A DNA stretch of 9,396 nucleotides from assembly GCA_910587675.1 (NCBI GenBank), contig CAJUMU010000038.1, forward strand, positions 1-9,396, in the 5' to 3' direction. Both the position numbers and the translations under genes were made by a program. The notes below the pieces were generated by a model. The model ran no database searches, was not told where the DNA came from, and saw nothing but the letters and a program-made list of their open reading frames with translations. This document shows positions 1 to 4,302 of this stretch, piece by piece (within the stretch, counting starts at the first letter, position 1; the number at the start of each line of letters is the position of its first letter). This DNA comes from an uncultured Alistipes sp. Lineage in GTDB: Bacteria > Bacteroidota > Bacteroidia > Bacteroidales > Rikenellaceae.

Positions 1-375
1 CTTGTCGACATGCTTTACGAGCGTCGTTCCTCGACCCGCAATCTCCGTTGGATCTACAACCGTTACGCCAAGTATCTGTTCGGCGTCAGCTTCCCTACTT
101 TCTCGTCTTACCTCGACAGGGATAACGATCCTCTCGACGATGTCGAGCTTCCGCCCTACATCGTGCTTGGTCTTTGGGCTATGGTCAACGTTCCTCGCGG
201 CGAGCATCGGTATCCCGCCGAACTTCGCCGCCTGCTGTCGAGGCCGAGGTACGTCAAGAGCAAGAGCCGCAAAAGGTGCGCGCGACATGCGGGCGTCGAT
301 CTGCCGCGTCGCGGCCGTGAGAACGACGAAGAACGCGACGCGGAGAGAAAGATAGTAGAGGAGGTTGCGGTATGA
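1..375 (+). CDS. Hypothetical protein, 5'-truncated by window edge
   Basis: An open frame enters from the left edge and stops with TGA at 373-375, giving at least 124 codons; the first in-frame Met is at 10, but the true start may lie outside. I do not recognise the family. The first 65 or so residues look natural, rich in Tyr, Asn, Asp and Leu, with frequent C-ending codons. The stretch YLFGVSFPTFSSYL (about residues 24-37 from the Met) resembles a helix-turn-helix. The C-terminal 60 residues are unusually rich in Arg, Lys and Glu. The opposite strand is also open in codon register across the whole interval and cannot be excluded; it was ranked lower because it has no in-frame ATG until position 288 and would run back into the rpsP promoter. 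The call is tentative in both function and strand. Confidence 0.42.
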   Translation, partial: LVDMLYERRSSTRNLRWIYNRYAKYLFGVSFPTFSSYLDRDNDPLDDVELPPYIVLGLWAMVNVPRGEHRYPAELRRLLSRPRYVKSKSRKRCARHAGVDLPRRGRENDEERDAERKIVEEVAV

Positions 376-455
376 TTCATCGGCCGCCGATGGAACGAAG
401 CAGAAATATCGAAAAATATTTTCCGCTCTTTTCCACAATGTCGCGAAAAAATACG

Positions 456-463
456 TACCTTTG
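456..463 (+). promoter_or_regulatory. Candidate -7 box of the rpsP promoter
   Basis: TACCTTTG fits the Bacteroidetes primary sigma -7 consensus TAnnTTTG. It lies 60 nt upstream of the rpsP ATG, in the non-coding gap 376-523. No good -33 TTTG is visible at the usual 19-20 nt spacing. The leader between box and ATG ends in an A-rich stretch without a Shine-Dalgarno, as is common before ribosomal-protein genes in this phylum. Confidence 0.6.
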
Positions 464-523
464 CGCCACAAACCCCGAAAGTGTAGGGTTGCGTTAATAA
501 CAACAAACAAAATTTTATAGCAA

Positions 524-1048
524 ATGGCTGTTAAAATTCGTCTGGCACGTCACGGTAAGAAAGGAGCTCCTTTCTATCACATCGTTGCCGCAGATAGCAG
601 AGCGCCACGTGATGGTAAATTTATCGAGAAATTGGGAACCTACAATCCCAACACGAATCCTGCTACGATTGATCTGAAGTTCGACCGAGCTTTGGATTGG
701 TTACAGAAAGGCGCACAACCTACCGATACTTGTCGAGCTATTCTCTCGTACAAGGGTGTATTATACAAGAAGCATCTGTTGGGCGGCGTAGCCAAAGGCG
801 CGTTCTCGGAGAGCGATGCCGAGGCCAAGTTCAACAAGTGGATGGGCGAGAAGGAGAGCAAGATCGCCGCTAAGGTGAACAAGCTCGCAGCCGACGCCAA
901 CAGCGCCGAGAAAGCTGCTCTCGCAGCCGAGGCGAAGATCAAGGAGGCTCGCGCAGCAGCTTTGGCCGAGAAGAAGGCCGCTGCCGCAGCGGAAGCAGCC
1001 GAGGCTGCCGCCGCCGAGGAGACTCCGGCAGAAGAGGCGGCAGAGTAA
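524..1048 (+). CDS. rpsP: 30S ribosomal protein bS16 with long C-terminal tail
   Basis: This is bS16, a primary binder of 16S rRNA in the 30S body. The 174-residue product opens with the family signature MAVKIRLARHGKKGAPFYHIV, followed by VAADSRAPRDGKFIEKLGTYNP (residues 21-42), and then the DRALDWLQKGAQPTDT and YKKHLL segments; the conserved core ends near residue 85. Usual bacterial bS16 is about 80-90 residues, so about 90 residues are extra. That tail (about 95-174) is almost entirely Ala, Glu and Lys with heptad-like spacing, probably one long helix ending in an acidic Ala/Glu stretch. Such tails are known on Bacteroidetes bS16 proteins. The ATG start is fixed by the conserved MAVKI. The gene has its own candidate promoter and is followed by rimM, its usual operon partner. 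Identification is secure. Confidence 0.98.
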   Translation: MAVKIRLARHGKKGAPFYHIVAADSRAPRDGKFIEKLGTYNPNTNPATIDLKFDRALDWLQKGAQPTDTCRAILSYKGVLYKKHLLGGVAKGAFSESDAEAKFNKWMGEKESKIAAKVNKLAADANSAEKAALAAEAKIKEARAAALAEKKAAAAAEAAEAAAAEETPAEEAAE

Positions 1049-1055
1049 TCCCGCC

Positions 1056-1111
1056 GCTTTCGCTTCACGAAAGCAAACCCTTGCTGCGGATTCCGCTCGC
1101 AAGGGTTTTTT
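1056..1111 (+). terminator. Tandem hairpins with intrinsic terminator between rpsP and rimM
   Basis: Hairpin 1 is a 7-bp stem GCTTTCG/CGAAAGC (1056-1062 with 1068-1074) and a 5-nt loop. Hairpin 2 is CCCTTGC/GCAAGGG (1078-1084 with 1099-1105), with a possible inner stem GCGG/CCGC (1086-1089 with 1093-1096), followed directly by T6 at 1106-1111. The second is a textbook intrinsic terminator in the sense of rpsP. It ends 10 nt before the rimM ATG, so rimM must be expressed by read-through or from a promoter inside rpsP. Confidence 0.8.
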
Positions 1112-1121
1112 ATTCAACACC

Positions 1122-1649
1122 ATGCAAAACGACCCTATGACGATCGACGAAATGATACCCGTGGCCCGTGTGGGCAAACTCTTCGGCGCGGCCCTGAGCG
1201 GCGGACTGTCGCTCACGCTCTACGACACGTTCCCCGCCGAGTTCGATCCTGCCGAGAACCCGCTTTTCGTCGAGATCGATTCGCTGCCCGTGCCCTTGTG
1301 GTGCGACCGCTTCGAACGTCGCGGCATGGCGGGAGCCAATGTCGAATTCGCCGATTTCGACACCTCGCGCCGCGCGGAGGAGTTGGTCGGCCGCATATTG
1401 TACATGGCCGAAGACGAGGAGTCCGACGACGAATTTTACATGGAGGATCTCATAGGATTCGCCATCGAAGCGGGCGAATTGCGAGGCACCGTCACCGACT
1501 ATTACGACAGCGACATGAATCCCTTGTTCGGGATCGATTTCGGAGACGGCGAACGACTGATCCCCGCCGCCGAGGAGTTCATAGCCCGCATAGATTTCGA
1601 CCGCCGCCGAATCAGGATGATCCTGCCCGACGGCTTGGCGGAGTTGTAA
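1122..1649 (+). CDS. rimM: Ribosome maturation factor RimM
   Basis: RimM binds uS19 and helps mature the 3' (head) domain of 16S rRNA in the cytoplasm. The 175-residue length is typical. Seen in the sequence: N-terminal RimM beta-barrel with IPVARVGKLFGA (12-23), NPLFVEIDSLPVPL, and AEELVGRILYM (about 85-95); then a PRC-barrel domain, LIGFAIE..G.LRGTV through LIPAAEEFIARIDFDRRRI, ending with the family-typical PDGLAEL. Acidic residues are dense around 96-108 (EDEESDDE). Two starts are possible: 1122 (MQNDPMTIDEM) and 1137 (MTIDEM); neither has a clear Shine-Dalgarno, and 1122 is kept as the longer one. The trmD gene that often follows rimM is not here; the next gene is convergent, 44 nt away. 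Position after rpsP supports the call. Confidence 0.94.
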   Translation: MQNDPMTIDEMIPVARVGKLFGAALSGGLSLTLYDTFPAEFDPAENPLFVEIDSLPVPLWCDRFERRGMAGANVEFADFDTSRRAEELVGRILYMAEDEESDDEFYMEDLIGFAIEAGELRGTVTDYYDSDMNPLFGIDFGDGERLIPAAEEFIARIDFDRRRIRMILPDGLAEL

Positions 1650-1693
1650 CCGCCATCGGCGCCATACCGCGGCGAAGCGGACGAACGCCGCCG

Positions 1694-1915
1694 CTATCCG
1701 CGCTCGTGCAGCAGAGTGGTGTAGATGGAGAAAAAGTCCCTGCCGAGTATGCGCGAGATGCGCAGCAGCAGTTGCGTGTCGAGATCTTTTTTCTTGAAAA
1801 TCTTATAGACGTTCGTCCTGTCGCACGACAACTGTTCGGCGAGCCACGACGCGCTGCGACGCTGTGCGGTGAGCTCGTGCAGTATCAAATTTCCGATATG
1901 TACTTCATTTTTCAT
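1694..1915 (-). CDS. Small HTH (XRE-like) DNA-binding protein
   Basis: A 73-residue probable DNA-binding regulator. The order is: a short N-terminal strand/helix MKNEVHIGNLILHEL; a helix-turn-helix at about 23-43 (SWLAEQL, turn SCDR, recognition helix TNVYKIF); then LDTQLLLRISRILGRDFFSIY, the conserved tail of this small Bacteroidetes HTH family. It carries no other domain, so it resembles a lone regulator. The start at 1915 is chosen because the family begins at MKNEV and GAGGGA (minus strand, 1927-1922) lies 6 nt upstream; an in-frame ATG at 1933 would add six residues and sits directly after a T6 run. It converges on rimM and diverges from panC. Its leader is strongly structured (1934-2070), which suggests control by attenuation. 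The target is unknown. Confidence 0.85.
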   Translation of the reverse strand: MKNEVHIGNLILHELTAQRRSASWLAEQLSCDRTNVYKIFKKKDLDTQLLLRISRILGRDFFSIYTTLLHERG

Positions 1916-1933
1916 TCGGGTTCCCTCGGGCAT

Positions 1934-2070
1934 AAAAAAGTGGGTGCAGACTCCTACCTTTTGCCTCTCAGGTATCGCCAAACACCCATTCACGAAAAGG
2001 AAGCCCGCACCACAGCGCGAGCATTCGCTTTTTTGTCGTGAACTGTGAATTTTGGCGATTTCAAGAGGCA
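1934..2070 (-). promoter_or_regulatory. Structured 5' leader of the HTH gene, candidate attenuator
   Basis: Read on the minus strand, three nested perfect arms pair: TGCCTCT/AGAGGCA (2070-2064 with 1968-1962), ATCGCCAAA/TTTGGCGAT (2059-2051 with 1982-1974) and TTCACGA/TCGTGAA (2042-2036 with 1995-1989), 23 base pairs in all, separated by small internal loops around a 40-nt apex that holds GCGA/TCGC. A competing fold pairs TGGGTG (1988-1983) with CACCCA (1946-1941) and TACCT (1974-1970) with AGGTA (1959-1955), followed by C and T6 (1939-1934), terminator-like though interrupted by an 8x8 internal loop. The two folds cannot form together, since the second encloses only one side of the first. 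This supports, but does not prove, a transcription switch before the HTH gene. A DNA-level role for the inverted repeats is the alternative. Confidence 0.5.
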
Positions 2071-2266
2071 CAAACAAAAGCAAATACTTTATTTACTATG
2101 TACTTACGTCGGATTCTTCTACATAATTCGTCGGGTTTGCATATTCAAATCTCAATACGGCGCAACGGCGTCTTTGATATTTTTCCACGATAAAAATACA
2201 TATAAATTTCGGTATTCGCAAACCCATTTTTCCCTCTCGCGACGTTTTTACGACGACCGAAAATTT

Positions 2267-2293
2267 TTAATTCGAATTAATTATATAACTTTG
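2267..2293 (+). promoter_or_regulatory. Candidate panC promoter with 14-bp palindrome
   Basis: TAACTTTG at 2286-2293 fits the Bacteroidetes -7 consensus TAnnTTTG and lies 42 nt before the panC ATG. A perfect palindrome, TTAATTCGAATTAA, fills 2267-2280, just 5 nt upstream of the box and therefore in the spacer between -33 and -7. A dimeric repressor bound there would block initiation, so it is a plausible operator. An AT-rich palindrome can also arise by chance, and no regulator is identified. Confidence 0.55.
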
Positions 2294-2335
2294 CCGCAGT
2301 TTTATAACCGCGTTTTTTAAGCGTTCGGATAATAA

Positions 2336-3172
2336 ATGAAGACAATCTACAAAGTCAGCGACCTTCGGAAAGAGCTTTCGACGGTCGATCGCGAGGGCAT
2401 CGGCTTCGTGCCGACGATGGGCGCCTTGCACGCCGGCCACCGCTCGCTGGTGGAGCGCGCGCGCCGCGAATGCGCCACCGTCGTGGTCAGCGTATTCGTC
2501 AACCCCACCCAATTCAACGACAAGAACGACCTGCGGAACTATCCCCGCACCCCCGAAGCCGACATGGCTCTGCTGGAGGCCGCGGGAGCCGATTACGTGT
2601 TGATGCCGTCGGTCGAGGAGATATATCCCGAGCCCGACGAGCGTATATTCGATTTCGGGCAGATAGACAAGGTCATGGAGGGAGCCACGCGCCCGGGTCA
2701 CTTCAACGGAGTGGCGCAGGTGGTGAGCCGGCTGTTCGCCATCGTGGAACCTGCCAAAGCCTACTTCGGAGAGAAGGATTTCCAGCAGATAGCCGTCATA
2801 AAGGCGATGGTGAAACAACTGTCGCTCGGCGTCGAGATCGTGGAGTGCCCCATCGTGCGAGGCGACGACGGTCTGGCGCTCTCGTCGCGCAACACCCTTT
2901 TGGACGCGGAGCATCGCAAGGCCGCGCCGCGCATCTATGCCGTCATATCGCAGTGCGCCGCACGCGCGGCGGAGATGACTCCCGCGGAGTTGACCCAACT
3001 GGTAACGCGCGAGGTGGAGAGCGACGGATTGCTGAAAGTCATATATTTCCGGGCGGTCGACGCCCTCACGATGCAGCAGGTCGGAGCGTGGAGCGACAGC
3101 GACCGCATACAAGGCTGCATAGCGGTGCAGGCGGGCGATATCCGTCTGATAGACAATGTACGTATTAAATAA
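2336..3172 (+). CDS. panC: Pantoate--beta-alanine ligase (pantothenate synthetase)
   Basis: PanC joins pantoate and beta-alanine using ATP through a pantoyl-adenylate, the last step of pantothenate (vitamin B5) synthesis, in the cytoplasm. At 278 residues it is of normal length. Visible family motifs: PTMGALHAGH (26-35, the HIGH-type nucleotide-binding loop), VNPTQF (55-60), MEGATRPGHFNGVAQVV (114-130, pantoate site), FGEKDFQQ (144-151), and DGLALSSRN (178-186, the KMSKS-type loop). The ATG at 2336 fits the family N-terminus MKTIYKVSDLR; there is no clear Shine-Dalgarno. The downstream panD starts 9 nt after the stop, so the two are surely co-transcribed. panB, which makes ketopantoate, is not in the window. 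A candidate promoter with a palindrome lies just upstream. Confidence 0.98.
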   Translation: MKTIYKVSDLRKELSTVDREGIGFVPTMGALHAGHRSLVERARRECATVVVSVFVNPTQFNDKNDLRNYPRTPEADMALLEAAGADYVLMPSVEEIYPEPDERIFDFGQIDKVMEGATRPGHFNGVAQVVSRLFAIVEPAKAYFGEKDFQQIAVIKAMVKQLSLGVEIVECPIVRGDDGLALSSRNTLLDAEHRKAAPRIYAVISQCAARAAEMTPAELTQLVTREVESDGLLKVIYFRAVDALTMQQVGAWSDSDRIQGCIAVQAGDIRLIDNVRIK

Positions 3173-3181
3173 GCCACGGCC

Positions 3182-3535
3182 ATGATGATAGAAGTTCTCA
3201 AATCGAAGATTCACCGCGTAAGGGTAACCCAAGCCGACCTTAATTACGTGGGCAGCATTACGATCGACGAGGATCTGCTCGACGCTGCGGGCATGATCGA
3301 GGGCGAGAAGGTGCAGATACTCGACATAAACAACGGCGAACGCCTCGAAACGTATATTATTAAAGGCGAGCGCGGCAGCGGCTGCATCTGCCTCAACGGC
3401 GCGGCGGCGCGCAAGGTCGCCGTGGACGATCTGGTGATAATCGTATCGTACGCGTTGATGGATTTCGAGGAGGCCAAGAGTTTCCGTCCGTCCGTCGTAT
3501 TCCCCGATTCGGCGACCAACCGACTGGCGAAATAG
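3182..3535 (+). CDS. panD: Aspartate 1-decarboxylase proenzyme
   Basis: PanD removes the alpha-carboxyl of aspartate to give beta-alanine, the second substrate of PanC. It is a pyruvoyl enzyme made as a proenzyme that cleaves itself between Gly24 and Ser25. The 117 residues align without a gap to the E. coli numbering: Lys9, His11, Gly24-Ser25 (in NYVGSITID), Arg54, Tyr58, and Asn72-Gly-Ala-Ala-Ala. That fit fixes the start at the first of two adjacent ATG codons (3182). All residues expected for self-processing and catalysis are present, so the enzyme should be active. It follows panC by 9 nt. A DUF456 gene follows 60 nt later with no terminator between. Confidence 0.98.
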   Translation: MMIEVLKSKIHRVRVTQADLNYVGSITIDEDLLDAAGMIEGEKVQILDINNGERLETYIIKGERGSGCICLNGAAARKVAVDDLVIIVSYALMDFEEAKSFRPSVVFPDSATNRLAK

Positions 3536-3595
3536 CCTGACGCGCTCAAAGAGGCGCACACCGATCTCGATTCGTCGCGAAACACGTAAACGCCT

Positions 3596-4096
3596 ATGGA
3601 TCTGTTTTTATCGATACTCGCCGTGATATGCGGCGCCGCAGGCATCATAGGGGCGGTGCTGCCCGTGGTCCCGGGGCCCGCGCTATCCTATTTCGGCATG
3701 CTGTGCGCCTATTGGACCGACACGTCGACCCTCACGAGCGGCAAGATGTGGCTGTGGGGTGTGGTGACGGCCGTCGTCACGGCGCTCGACTACATCCTGC
3801 CCGCATACTTCAGCAAGATGTTCGGCGGCTCGCGCGCAGGCATCATCGGAGCGACCGTGGGCGTATTCGCCGGCATGATTCTGCTCGGCCCCTTGGGCAT
3901 CGTCCTCGGGCCCTTCGTCGGAGCCGTCGCGGGAGAGTTGCTGCACGACAGAGAGAATGCCGACAAAGCACTGAAAGTGGGATTCGGATCGCTCGTGTCG
4001 TTTTTCGTAGGTTCGGGAATGAAGATCGCCGTCTCGGCGTTCATGATGTACTACATCTGGAAAGATATGACGGCCGTACTCGACTCGATGTGGTAA
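3596..4096 (+). CDS. DUF456 family inner-membrane protein
   Basis: A 166-residue, strongly hydrophobic protein of the DUF456 family, whose function is not known. Seen: a hydrophobic N-terminal segment (3-20) running into VLPVVPGPALSYFGM (21-35), the family's hallmark Leu-Pro-x-x-Pro-Gly-Pro; a second membrane stretch (51-70, with LDYILPAYFSKMFGGSRAG following); a Gly-rich pair of helices (80-117) including GPLGIVLGPFVGAVAGEL; and a last helix (130-155). The conserved acidic/charged turn HDRENADKALKVG (117-129) lies between helices. It likely sits in the inner membrane with four or five segments. It shares direction with panCD and may be read through from them, though the 60-nt gap could hold its own start site. 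There is no evidence for a role in pantothenate transport. Confidence 0.9.
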   Translation: MDLFLSILAVICGAAGIIGAVLPVVPGPALSYFGMLCAYWTDTSTLTSGKMWLWGVVTAVVTALDYILPAYFSKMFGGSRAGIIGATVGVFAGMILLGPLGIVLGPFVGAVAGELLHDRENADKALKVGFGSLVSFFVGSGMKIAVSAFMMYYIWKDMTAVLDSMW

Positions 4097-4105
4097 TGCT
4101 CCGAA

Positions 4106-4233
4106 TCTGTTGCGACAGAACATAACTTCACATCATTCGACATTGCGTTGCAATGTCGGCAGTTCGCCGCCACCCCACGCGGCGGACTGCATATCGCAAA
4201 GCTCATGCAGATCCGTCGCTGTCGGCGAACAGC
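4106..4233. other. Cluster of four hairpins, candidate structured RNA or terminator region
   Basis: Four stem-loops follow the DUF456 stop: TCTGT/ACAGA (4106-4110 with 4115-4119); a perfect 9-bp CGACATTGC/GCAATGTCG with a 3-nt loop (4138-4146 with 4150-4158); directly abutting it, a 12-bp stem with one G-T wobble (4159-4170 with 4179-4190, 8-nt loop); and GCTGT/ACAGC (4218-4222 with 4229-4233). None is followed by a solid T tract (only T4 after the last), so they are not standard intrinsic terminators. The two abutting central stems would stack coaxially if transcribed. Whether this is an end-of-operon structure, a small RNA or a palindromic repeat cannot be told here. Confidence 0.5.
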
Positions 4234-4275
4234 ATCTATTTTGAAGGCAAAAGGATATAATTACGCCTTATTGCG

Positions 4276-4283
4276 TATATTTG
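4276..4283 (+). promoter_or_regulatory. Candidate -7 box for the lipoprotein operon
   Basis: TATATTTG matches TAnnTTTG and lies 19 nt before the ATG at 4303, which would give a very short leader. The surrounding 4234-4302 is AT-rich. No TTTG is seen at the ideal -33 distance; a TTG at 4241-4243 is too far. It would drive both lipoprotein genes, as none is evident between them. Confidence 0.55.
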
Positions 4284-4302
4284 CAGCAGATTACAATATT
4301 TC

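Larger units (their letters stand above)
1916..2335. other. AT-rich divergent intergenic region, 420 nt
   Basis: This separates the minus-strand HTH gene from plus-strand panC. The left half holds the HTH leader. From about 2071 to 2335 the DNA turns AT-rich, in contrast to the GC-rich genes, and carries the panC promoter and a 14-bp palindrome at its right end. An 8-bp inverted repeat GGGTTTGC (2133-2140) with GCAAACCC (2218-2225) spans the middle. No convincing gene or strong minus-strand promoter was seen; ATTTG-type boxes near 2081-2090 (minus) are too weak to call. Confidence 0.6.

Noticed and set aside
1..372. Minus-strand open frame with a hydrophobic stretch, reading off the left edge
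   Set aside because: It lacks an in-frame ATG until position 288, would need to start inside or near the rpsP promoter, and uses more rare-type codons (AGG, GTA, CGA, AGT) near the edge. Kept as an alternative in the first feature rather than listed.
1078..1111. Riboswitch at the rpsP-rimM junction
   Set aside because: The gap is too short for an aptamer; only two simple hairpins are present, so a plain terminator or attenuator is the better reading.
1916..2083. N-terminal extension of the HTH protein from a TTG at 2083
   Set aside because: The added 56 residues are the translated structured leader, including a Cys-x-x-Cys by chance. The family begins at MKNEV and a Shine-Dalgarno-like GAGGGA precedes that ATG.
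2045..2320. 91-codon plus-strand open frame before panC
   Set aside because: It covers the AT-rich promoter region, runs through the palindrome and -7 box, and has a composition unlike the other proteins here.
2267..3559. Antisense open frame opposite panC and panD
   Set aside because: Same cause: codon-aligned antisense of GC-rich genes with biased codon use; both sense genes are certain.
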